Part shown: positions 9,111-17,200 of the stretch, piece after piece | Layout: each line of letters opens with the position of its first letter | Numbering within the stretch: the stretch's first letter is position 1 | Position numbers and translations under genes: made by a program | Source: JAVVEH01 sp032251435 | Lineage (GTDB): Bacteria > Verrucomicrobiota > Lentisphaeria > Oligosphaerales > MVZH01 | DNA: 64,000 nucleotides | Direction: 5' to 3' | NCBI GenBank assembly: GCA_032251435.1 | Contig: JAVVEH010000012.1 | Span: forward strand, 1 to 64,000 | Notes under the pieces: generated by a model | Database searches by the model: none | Seen by the model: the letters and a program-made list of their open reading frames with translations, nothing else | Told to the model about the DNA's origin: nothing

Positions 9111-9490
9111 CGCCACATGTCCCGCATTTGAGGGCACAGCGGGATGGGAGATTTCGCCCCGTTTTGATCAATATTGACCAAGACCACACTGGTGTTGAAC
9201 ACCGGTTCAGCGACCGCGCGCCCCACAGGTGTCGCGTCCACGCTCACGCCATAGGTCACCGACGTGACACCCACATGTTCCAGCGTCATCGTGAAGCGGA
9301 CGATCGCTCCGCTCGGGACTTGCTGACGAAACGCCACATCCGTCATCGCCCGGGTGACAAACGCGCACAGCGGGAAATCCCGGGTCGCGGCCAGCCAGCT
9401 GTATTCATCCACCCAGCTGAGCAACTGCCCCCCGAACAAATTTCCGGCGCTGTTTAAATGTTCCGGCCGGACGACCGTGAATGTTTCCAT
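9107..9490 (-). CDS. Acyl-CoA thioesterase, hotdog fold
   Basis: A 127-residue single hotdog domain of the YciA/BACH type, which hydrolyses acyl-CoA thioesters. METFTVVRPEHLNSAGNLFGGQLLSWVDE is the typical N-terminal part, covering the HLN..GNLFGG loop and the catalytic Asp in the WVDE helix; VRFTMTLEHVG follows later. The length is normal for the family. The ATG is 5 bases past the xylA stop, and its stop overlaps the rarA start, so translation of all three is probably coupled. Substrate chain length cannot be read from sequence. Confidence 0.88.
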   Translation of the reverse strand: METFTVVRPEHLNSAGNLFGGQLLSWVDEYSWLAATRDFPLCAFVTRAMTDVAFRQQVPSGAIVRFTMTLEHVGVTSVTYGVSVDATPVGRAVAEPVFNTSVVLVNIDQNGAKSPIPLCPQMRDMWR

Positions 9491-9495
9491 TCGCT

Positions 9496-10806
9496 TTAAA
9501 TATACTGATTCAAGAGGTTCTCAAGCATTTCCTGACGACCGCTGACCAGCGCGGGCTCGCCATGCGCCAGCGTGTAAGCCTCCAAATCAGCGAAGCCGAT
9601 CTTGCCCGCCTCAATCTCAGCCCCCACTCCCGTGTCCCAGCCGGCGTAACGATCCTTGACGGTTTTCTCAAAAACACCGTCCTCAATCATTTTCACCGCG
9701 TTTTTCAACCCCCGGGCGAAGGCGTCCATGGCCCCGATGTGAGCATGGAAAAGATCCACCGCGTCAATCGACTGGCGCCGCACTTTCGCGTCAAAATTAA
9801 GACCACCGGTAGTCAATCCGCCCGCTTTCAGAATCGTATACATCGCCAGTGTGGCGTCATAGATGTCCGTCGGGAATTGATCCGTGTCCCATCCCAGCAT
9901 CAAGTCACCCCGGTTGGCGTCCACACTGCCCAGCAGGCCATTGGCGGCGGAATAGGCCAGCTCGTGATGGAATGTATGACCGGCCAGCGTGGCATGATTG
10001 GCTTCAATGTTCAATTTAAAATGATCCATCAAGCCATACTTTTGCAAGAACGCGTGGCAGTTGCCCGCGTCGAAGTCGTATTGGTGCTTGGTCGGTTCTT
10101 TGGGTTTGGGTTCGATATAAAACTGGCCCGTGAAGCCAATCGCCTTTTTATAGTCCACAGCCATGTTTAAGAAGGCGCCCAAGTGGTCGAGTTCACGTCC
10201 CAGGTCCGTATTTAACAAGGTTTCATATCCTTCACGGCCGCCCCAGAACACATAACCCTCCCCGCCGAGCCGCTGAGTGACTTCCATCGCTTTTTTCACT
10301 TGGCTGGCCGCATAGGCGAAAACCGCCGGGCTGGGATTCGTCGACACGCCGGCCATGAACCGGCGGTGGCTGAAGGCGTTCGTGGTTCCCCACAGCAGCT
10401 TCACGCCCGTGTCATTCTGCAGCTTTTCAGCCAAGTCGACAATGGTGTCCAGGCGCTTGTTCGTCTCAGTCAGGGAATCGGCTTCCGGCGCGATATCCCG
10501 ATCGTGGAAACACCAAAACTCCGCCCCCAGTTTCGTGAAAAATTCAAACGCGGCCCGCATGGTCTCTTCGGCGACGGTCATGTCATCAGCGGCGGCGTTA
10601 TAGGACCGGATGATGGTTCCGGGGCCGAAGGGATCACCGCCCAAGCCCTTGAAGGTGTGCCAGTAACACACGGCGAACCGCAAATGCTCAGCCATGGTTT
10701 TACCCATGATGACTTCTTGAGCGTTGTAGTGTTTGAATGCCAGCGGGTTTGTCGACTCCGCGCCTTCATATTGAATAGGGGTGACTCCCGGAAAATACTC
10801 TTTCAT
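9496..10806 (-). CDS. xylA: Xylose isomerase
   Basis: A 436-residue class II xylose isomerase converting D-xylose to D-xylulose in the cytoplasm. The chosen start MKEYFPGV has GGAG 9 bases upstream and puts key residues at the E. coli XylA numbers: His101 and Asp104 in FHDRDIAPE, Glu232 and Lys234 in YIEPKPKEPTKHQYDFD. An upstream ATG (10821) would add five residues. No xylulokinase or xylose transporter is next to it. It lies instead between ruvA and a thioesterase in an otherwise housekeeping/motility operon, which suggests constitutive expression. Confidence 0.97.
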   Translation of the reverse strand: MKEYFPGVTPIQYEGAESTNPLAFKHYNAQEVIMGKTMAEHLRFAVCYWHTFKGLGGDPFGPGTIIRSYNAAADDMTVAEETMRAAFEFFTKLGAEFWCFHDRDIAPEADSLTETNKRLDTIVDLAEKLQNDTGVKLLWGTTNAFSHRRFMAGVSTNPSPAVFAYAASQVKKAMEVTQRLGGEGYVFWGGREGYETLLNTDLGRELDHLGAFLNMAVDYKKAIGFTGQFYIEPKPKEPTKHQYDFDAGNCHAFLQKYGLMDHFKLNIEANHATLAGHTFHHELAYSAANGLLGSVDANRGDLMLGWDTDQFPTDIYDATLAMYTILKAGGLTTGGLNFDAKVRRQSIDAVDLFHAHIGAMDAFARGLKNAVKMIEDGVFEKTVKDRYAGWDTGVGAEIEAGKIGFADLEAYTLAHGEPALVSGRQEMLENLLNQYI

Positions 10807-10848
10807 TTTCAATGACTCCATGGTTGGGGATGGCCCGGAAAAATCGGA

Positions 10849-11454
10849 TCATCCATTCAGTTTCTGTAACGCTTTTCGAATCAAATTTTCAGCGGATCGG
10901 TCCGCGTCAGGCATATCGGCGGCGATCGCTTGAACCGTGGTCCGCGCCTTTTCCGCCTTGAATCCCAACGTCTCCAACGCGGCCACCGCGTCCAGCATGG
11001 CGGGCGATTCTTTTACCGACACGCCACCGCCGAAGGCCGCGGCCGGCGCGATGTCCGAGATGGAATTGCGTAATTCAATGATCAGACGCTCGGCCGATTT
11101 CTTCCCCAGCCCGTTCACCCGGGTCAAAACCTTCACGTCTTCCTCAATAATGGTCCGGCAAAAATTGCCCACCGTCATGCAACTGAGAATATTTAGAGCG
11201 ATCCGCGGGCCGACACCGGACACGGCGATCAACTTCTTGAACAGGGACCGTTCTTCCGCCGTGGAGAATCCGTAGAGTTGCAGGAGATCCTCACGGACGT
11301 GAAGGTAGGTCAATAACTGGACGGCGGTTCCCGTCCGGGGCAGACGATCATAGGTGCTCATGGGAATCGTCAAGGCGTAGCCGACACCATGCACATCCAA
11401 AACCACCTCGGTGAGTTCACACTCGACCAAAATCCCATTGAGCCGCTCAATCAT
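10849..11454 (-). CDS. ruvA: Holliday junction DNA helicase subunit RuvA
   Basis: A full-length (201-residue) RuvA, the tetrameric junction-binding partner of RuvB in branch migration. The N-terminal OB fold (MIERLNGILVE, VLDVHGVGYALTIP), the two helix-hairpin-helix motifs (LIAVSGVGPRIALNILS and VLTRVNGLGKKSAERLIIEL) and the C-terminal RuvB-binding domain (ALETLGFKAEKARTTVQAI) are all present. The ATG follows the stop of the upstream TPR gene by three bases. Neither ruvB nor ruvC is adjacent in this window. Confidence 0.97.
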   Translation of the reverse strand: MIERLNGILVECELTEVVLDVHGVGYALTIPMSTYDRLPRTGTAVQLLTYLHVREDLLQLYGFSTAEERSLFKKLIAVSGVGPRIALNILSCMTVGNFCRTIIEEDVKVLTRVNGLGKKSAERLIIELRNSISDIAPAAAFGGGVSVKESPAMLDAVAALETLGFKAEKARTTVQAIAADMPDADRSAENLIRKALQKLNG

Positions 11455-11457
11455 AAT

Positions 11458-12354
11458 CTACGCGTCATCCTCAAGCAATGTCATCGCTTCAATTAACGCG
11501 GATTGAAATTGATCCGGAGACGTGAAAAAGAAATGAGCCCGCGTCCGTAAATACGCGCAGACCGCCTCACGCAGTCCCTTGTCCACCGGATTCAATGTCG
11601 CGACCATGACTTCATCTTTGAATAAGGTGAAAGGCAGCACCCCCAACCGGCGGCAGTCATCAAAAGGAATCAGTTTCACCGCCTCGGGAGACAACTCAAA
11701 TTTGGTGATGTCAATGTAGGGTGTCTCCGTTTCCTCGGAGAGTTCACCGATAATCGCCTCCAGATTGATATTGTCCATTGAGGCGATTTCAATCAAGAGC
11801 GACAAACAGGAGCTGGAGCCGATTGTGCTGCGGTTCTCGGTCAAGTTGGCGATGGCTGTCTCATACTGTTCCTGCCGCAAAAGATTCCGTTGCAGCAAGA
11901 GCCAGGCGAGTTCGAGTTCGCCACTGAGGTCACGGGCCAGCACGGCCCGGTCCTCGACCGGATTCACCAGCGGGGGTTCTTCGTCTTCCTCAGCGGCGAT
12001 GGTCAGTCCGGACACCTCAATACCGAGGAGAGCTAACGAGTCGCTGATGTGTTTTTTTTCCTTCAGCGCCTCCGCATGGTCAGGCACCATGCTCAGCACA
12101 TGATCAACAACTGTGTAGGCCCGTTCCAAATTCCCTTCCGCCACGACTAACCGGGCCAGCTTTAACGCGGTATCCGCGGACTTGTCAAATTCGCCGGCTT
12201 GCTGATAGGCGGCGGACAGGGATTCCAGAGCGCTGACATCCTCGGGGAAAACCTCAAGGATACCCTCCATCGTGCTGATCAACTGACGCAACACCTCAGG
12301 GTCATTATCGCAAATCTCGTCAGCCGCGGCTGTTTTTTTCGCTGTGTCAGTCAC
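11458..12354 (-). CDS. TPR protein with type II secretion/pilus ATPase N-terminal (T2SSE-N/MshEN-like) domain
   Basis: About 298 residues. Residues 15-110 form TPR-like helices (VSALESLSAAYQQAGEFDKSADTALKLA). Residues 165-285 match the T2SSE_N domain that precedes the ATPase in GspE and PilB: TPYIDITKFELSPEAVKLIP, then RRLGVLPFTLFKDEVMVATLNPVD. The ATPase domain itself is absent, so the protein is more likely a regulator or adaptor than a motor; some domains of this family bind cyclic di-GMP. The start chosen is a GTG at 12354 that overlaps the preceding stop by 8 bases with AAAGG upstream. A longer frame would overlap the neighbour by 83 bases. Its place after mglA and a roadblock gene suggests control of type IV pili or polarity. 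Confidence 0.75.
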   Translation of the reverse strand: MTDTAKKTAAADEICDNDPEVLRQLISTMEGILEVFPEDVSALESLSAAYQQAGEFDKSADTALKLARLVVAEGNLERAYTVVDHVLSMVPDHAEALKEKKHISDSLALLGIEVSGLTIAAEEDEEPPLVNPVEDRAVLARDLSGELELAWLLLQRNLLRQEQYETAIANLTENRSTIGSSSCLSLLIEIASMDNINLEAIIGELSEETETPYIDITKFELSPEAVKLIPFDDCRRLGVLPFTLFKDEVMVATLNPVDKGLREAVCAYLRTRAHFFFTSPDQFQSALIEAMTLLEDDA

Positions 12355-12832
12355 CGTCAACCGTGCCTTTCTGGATCTCTTCCACAGGAACCACAAAATC
12401 GATAAGCGCTTCCCAGAAGCTGTCACCATCCTTCAAGATGGCTTTAATACCCCGGATCTCGTGGAGAATAAGTTGCCGTCCTTCAATTTCGGGGGCGCTG
12501 GTCTGTGACAGAATCACCGGCTTGCCAATATGGGCTTCGATTGATTGCAGTTTGTCGGGGTTCGCCGCGAAATCGCCAGTCGAGGTATACATGACGCGGG
12601 CGACCGCCAGACAGTTTTCGGCGCTTTGCTGGAGCAGTTCGCCAGCTTCCTGAAGTTCTTCAGCTAAGCTTCTCAGCGCCTCTGGAGAGGGAGCGTCACC
12701 CGTTTCCATGCGCTCCTGCACAGCGTAGACCAAGCGTTCCAAATTGGTCTGGAACTTATGCTGGAGGTTGCCCTTTTCGGAGTCGTCCCAGTTCCAAATA
12801 AGCGCTAAGTACTTTTCATTTACAATTCGCAT
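12347..12832 (-). CDS. Small acidic helical protein of the mglA operon, function unknown
   Basis: 161 residues, no signal peptide or recognised domain. The N-terminal half is helical and acidic (LRSLAEELQEAGELLQQSAEN); the C-terminal half ends in an acidic tail (EEIQKGTVDGD). The gene sits 68 bases after the roadblock gene and overlaps the next start by 8 bases, so co-expression is likely. By position it may be a partner or regulator of the GTPase module. Confidence 0.7.
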   Translation of the reverse strand: MRIVNEKYLALIWNWDDSEKGNLQHKFQTNLERLVYAVQERMETGDAPSPEALRSLAEELQEAGELLQQSAENCLAVARVMYTSTGDFAANPDKLQSIEAHIGKPVILSQTSAPEIEGRQLILHEIRGIKAILKDGDSFWEALIDFVVPVEEIQKGTVDGD

Positions 12833-12900
12833 GCGACATCACAAAGAGAGCCACGCGCTGGAGTGTCATCAAGCAGGTTGAATCACCCCCCGAACGGCCG

Positions 12901-13380
12901 TCAATCCTGGGTACTGAAGAGTTCGTCTTCGGATAAATTCAAGACAAAGGTGTGTTCCGGGACCTGGACCATATCCTCACGCACCCGCACCTCCTCCAAG
13001 ACAGCCCGCAAGGCGTCGGTGGCCGGTGCCGCGTAAAGTTTCACCAACCCCACGCTGGCGTCATTGGAGAAAATAACCACCAGTAAAACATCCATATTCA
13101 CCGCGCAGATAAAAATACTTTTCCGCTCTCCCTGGTGGAAAACCGCGCTGAATTTATCCTCACCGAGTATCCGGGCTAACTCACGGCTGGCGGCGAAGAC
13201 CCCCGCCCCGAGAGCGGAGATCAACAATGGATCCTGGCTGTCAACACCCCGTTGCGCCAAAACATAGCCACTATGATCACAACACACACAACCGGTGGAT
13301 TCTGAACGTTCAAGCAGCTCCTGCAGAATCCGATTCAGTTTCTGCACGTCTTTTTGTGTGAGCGCAAACGCCATAATCAT
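12901..13380 (-). CDS. Roadblock/LC7 domain protein, MglB-like
   Basis: 159 residues. The roadblock fold is visible from residue 8: LNRILQELLERSESTGCVCCDHSGYVLAQRG followed by the small/hydrophobic helix LLISALGAGVFAASRELARILG and two beta strands (SIFICAVNMDVLLVVIF). Such proteins act as GTPase-activating partners of MglA-type GTPases; MglB is the classical case. It lies directly after mglA, separated by a hairpin, as expected for a GTPase/GAP pair. ATG at 13380 has AAGGGG 3-8 bases upstream; the second in-frame ATG (MAFALTQ) is an alternative. Confidence 0.85.
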   Translation of the reverse strand: MIMAFALTQKDVQKLNRILQELLERSESTGCVCCDHSGYVLAQRGVDSQDPLLISALGAGVFAASRELARILGEDKFSAVFHQGERKSIFICAVNMDVLLVVIFSNDASVGLVKLYAAPATDALRAVLEEVRVREDMVQVPEHTFVLNLSEDELFSTQD

Positions 13381-13403
13381 GTTCCCCTTATGTCAAAAAA
13401 GTA

Positions 13404-13427
13404 CACACGCCCAAATTCGGGGGTGTG
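13404..13427 (-). terminator. Hairpin with T-run between mglA and the roadblock gene
   Basis: Read on the minus strand, CACACCCCC and GGGCGTGTG form a nine-base stem with one mismatch and a six-base loop, followed by TAC and six T. The position inside the operon suggests a partial terminator that would lower expression of downstream genes relative to mglA. Confidence 0.5.
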
Positions 13428-13434
13428 AAAAAAC

Positions 13435-14079
13435 TCACATTATTTTTACGGTTTGTTCCGCGGCGGACGCGGCTGTGGCCGCGCCGCTGTGCGCCCGGAC
13501 AAATTTAGCCAGAACCATTTGCGCGATAACATTCAACGTTTCAAAGACACCCACGCCTTCCGGGGTGATCGCTTCAACGCTGGGCACCCGCGTGGCCCGG
13601 TTATTCAGCAAAAATTCAAGGTAATTAACCGGGGCCACATTGGGCAAATCCCGTTTATTATGCTGAATCACATAGGGAATGTCATCAATACTGTCACCTT
13701 GAAGCTTCAAGTTCTCAACCAAGTTGTTGAAGCTTTCAATGTTCTCCGACATTTTATCCCACTGTCCGTCGGACACGAAAACGATGCCGTCCACTCCCCT
13801 CAGCACCAGCCGACGGGTCATATTATACATGACCTGTCCCGGAACAGTGTACATTTGAAAGCGGGTTGTGAATCCTTTGATGGCTTCCGCGACCAGCGGC
13901 ATGAAATCGAAAAACAAGGTGCGGTCCTGTGACGTGGCCAACGATGTCAAATCCCCTTTGGACTTGTCAGAGATCATCTCGTGAATGATTTGCAGATTGG
14001 TCGTCTTGCCACATAACCCGCAACCGTAATAAACGATCTTGAGCTGAATCTCTTTTGTGGCGTAATTGATAAAAGACAT
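13435..14079 (-). CDS. mglA: MglA-type small Ras-like GTPase
   Basis: 214 residues, closely similar to myxobacterial MglA along its whole length. Motifs: MSFINYATKEIQLKIVYYG, P-loop GCGLCGKTT (residues 19-27), DRTLFFDFMP (switch region), YTVPGQV (the PGQ replacing the Ras DxxGQ), and QHNKRDLPN (the NKxD guanine-specificity motif). In the myxobacterial P-loop the equivalent of Cys20 is Pro. MglA sets cell polarity and directs type IV pilus or gliding motors. It is the first gene of a minus-strand operon with its roadblock partner and a pilus-ATPase-like N-domain protein. Confidence 0.93.
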   Translation of the reverse strand: MSFINYATKEIQLKIVYYGCGLCGKTTNLQIIHEMISDKSKGDLTSLATSQDRTLFFDFMPLVAEAIKGFTTRFQMYTVPGQVMYNMTRRLVLRGVDGIVFVSDGQWDKMSENIESFNNLVENLKLQGDSIDDIPYVIQHNKRDLPNVAPVNYLEFLLNNRATRVPSVEAITPEGVGVFETLNVIAQMVLAKFVRAHSGAATAASAAEQTVKIM

Positions 14080-14093
14080 GTCAAAACTCCGGA

Positions 14094-14149
14094 TTGTCTA
14101 AAAAGCGGACTGAGAAAATCAAAGCTCTCTAAATCAGACTTTTAGACAA
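14094..14149. promoter_or_regulatory. Inverted repeat upstream of mglA
   Basis: TTGTCTAAAA (14094-14103) and TTTTAGACAA (14140-14149) are perfect complements 36 bases apart, 15 bases upstream of the mglA start. It could be an operator or a 5'-leader stem; no promoter could be assigned with confidence. Confidence 0.45.
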
Positions 14150-14259
14150 GCGACACTTTTTTAGTTAAACTGCGCTAACCATAATAGGTTATTCCTCCGC
14201 TGTCCACATAAAGGATGAAAAAAAACACCGGTTATGAGCATTTTCTTTCGTGCGAAAGC

Positions 14260-17200
14260 CTAATTCTTGATCGACTTCCTCAAAAACGACGGGATGGCTT
14301 GATCTTCCAGGCGCCGGCCGGCCAGCTCCCGTAAGGCTTCATGAAACCGTTCTTCAGCCCCCAATTTTATTGATGTCCCCCGCCATTCCCGCAAAATATC
14401 CGATTGGACAGACGGCGGAAATCCTTCCGTCTCGTACCACCGTCCGGCCGCCTTGAACACTCCGTCCACATCTCCGGCGGCGGAAAAACAACGGAAGAAG
14501 CTGGCATCAACCTCCGCTGTGGTCTGCTTCATTTCTTGGGCGGCGGAAAGAATCAGCGAATACAGTTCATCCAGGTCTTTTGTCTGTTTTTCCAAGGCTA
14601 AAAAATGAGCAAGACGTTGATAATATCCCTTCACAACCACCTTTGTTTTATTCGTCCTGACGTACCCCATCACTTTGGGCAGGTTCTTCCGGAAAAAATT
14701 GTTGGCTGATTCATCAAATTGCCTCTGCTGCCTCATCGGCATCCGGCCAATTTCGAAAAACAGGTCAAACAAAACGGAGTCTGGAGTGTCGTCTTTCCAC
14801 AAATTCTGGATAAGTTTAGGGTAAAAAGCGCCCTCCAAACAAAGATCGCGTCCATCTCCCACATATCTCAATCGGGAGATTTTATCCCAAAGTTCTGTAG
14901 AACCGGTTTCCATGTAAGCCAATACCAAAAATAGCCGAACCTCAGTATCGTCCGGGTAAAGCTCAAACGCCTTTTCAAAAAAGGCGACTCTCACCTCCGC
15001 CTTGCCCCTCCCCTCTTTTCTCGCAACATGTTCTCCAAGTCCTTTCCAGAAAAAAGGTTCATCAAGCTCCTTTTTTTCTCCGAGTTGATAAATGGTGTTC
15101 ATCAGTTCCGTGACAGAAAAGGTGTCAGTGCGACAGGCGCAATCGCAAAACAGACCAAACATCATCTGGCGGTAATCGGAAGATGGAAAGGTGTCTTTAG
15201 TCAGTGTCCGCATCATTTTCAACCCCTCATCCACCTTGCCCGCCTCAATAAGCCAAACAGCCTGAAAAGGGAGATAATCGAGATTTTTTCCTTTCTCGCC
15301 TCGGGCAGTCAACACTTTTTCTAATAATTCCAGCCACCGGGCCGGATTCCTCACCTTCCGCTGTTCAAAATATTCAAGAAACTGCCGTGTCTCACCCGAA
15401 GCGATCGCCCATTTGACAGCGAAAGCTTCTTTCCTTGCCTCAGGGACTTTAGCGTTGTCAAACAAATTTAGGATTTTGCCCAATTCTTTGGTGAAAGCGG
15501 GGCCGGCTTCCACCGCCTGCTGAAAGACCTCATCCGCTTGACTGACATTCCCTAGAGCGGCAAAAGCCTGCGCGTGCCGGAAATAGTCATCGGCTACCGC
15601 CATCTCCGGGGCCACCTTAAAAAAGCGGGCGAAACTTTCCGCTGCTTCCTGATATTTTTTCTGGTTTAAACAAACGTGAGCATACAAATTCAGAGCCGCA
15701 CCGTCATCCCGATGTTCGGTATCCGACGCCATCTTAGACAATTGTAGCAACAATTCGTTTTGCCGGGCTCCGAAACTTGAATGCAAAGGTCGTAAGAGAT
15801 GTTGGTAAAGGTTTTCCCATTTCCGTCGTTCATTCATGTCTTTCATATATCCAAACGGTTCACGCCAGGCGCTAAAATTCCGAGTGTAAAACTCCAGCTT
15901 GTCAATTTTCCCTTTCTCTAAGGTTTCCAACTTGTCCAATTCATAACTCAACCTTTGAAAGACAACCAGGTCAGCGCATAACGAGAAAAGGAACTGGGTT
16001 GAGGGCGCATCCAAAGCTTTTTTCTCCACTGCCTGCCGTATCAAAAAGCGCCCGAATTTTTCCGCGCTTCGTTTTTCTTGCTTTATCACCGCCAACAAAG
16101 GTTCGACTCTTTCAACCCATTCTTCTCCCCCCCGCAACACATGCAGTTCCGCCAATTCCTCCTCCACTCCCTGGCAATCCGGGTCCTGTCTCGCGACCTC
16201 AAGCAAACCAATAGCCGCCCCCAACGTCCCCTTTTCTCTGCTTTTTCTAGCGAATTGAATCCACAAACCGCTGTTTTTCTGATATTTCCCTCCATGTTTT
16301 TTGGCCACCTTTGAGAATTCACCCACAGTCATTTTCCCTCCGCAGACAATAAGAAAAGCCGTTTCTATAGCCATGGGTTCTCCATCCCAGTCATTTTCCG
16401 CACGGACTTTCCATAGAATGGGCAAAGCCTCCTCAAATTTGCCATCCCGGGCAAGCCAAAAAGCCTTTCTCAAAGCCCACTGTTCCTGTAACTCATCATT
16501 TACTTCTCCTTCTTCTAGAGCGGTTATCACTTCCAGGCATTTCTGCGGTTGCCCCTTAAATCCCCGTTCACAAAACCCCAATAACGGCTCAGCGTTCCCG
16601 CTTTTTAACGCCCATCGTTCCCCGTTCTTGATAATCTCCTCCAAATCCATTTTCGCCTGCCAACAACGAAACAACGCGTTTCCGTAAGATCTGCCTTGGG
16701 GATGCTGGATATCCGTTAGAAAATCGAATAGCTCAATTTCCCACTCGCCTCCTTCTTGAGCATTTTTTTCAGCCAGCTCACACAACCGTCCGACATGTTC
16801 AAAAATACCCTTTTCAACCTGGAGAGCGGTTAGTTGCTTTAACGCTTCAAATTCTTCGCGTTTCTCACCTGTTTTCCGCAAAATTTTCCCCTTAATCATC
16901 AAGCGGACAAGACTCTCTCCGGGATCTTCAACCAACCGCTTCACCTGTTCAACAGATTGCGGATCTTTGAGTGCCAAATCCAAAGGTTTTTGTAATGAAT
17001 CATTCAGATAATGTCTTTTGCGCGGGCCATCTTTTCCTAGAGTTTCCAGCCATTTTGAAAACGCTTCCGCCTCTTTTATTGCCCGTTCAAAACGACCGCT
17101 TCGAAAACACCACTCAATCCGTTCCCCTTTCAATTTCGCCGATTCATCACGCGCGACTCGCATCAATGTTCCAGCGATCGCGTCAAACCCCCGTTTCTCA

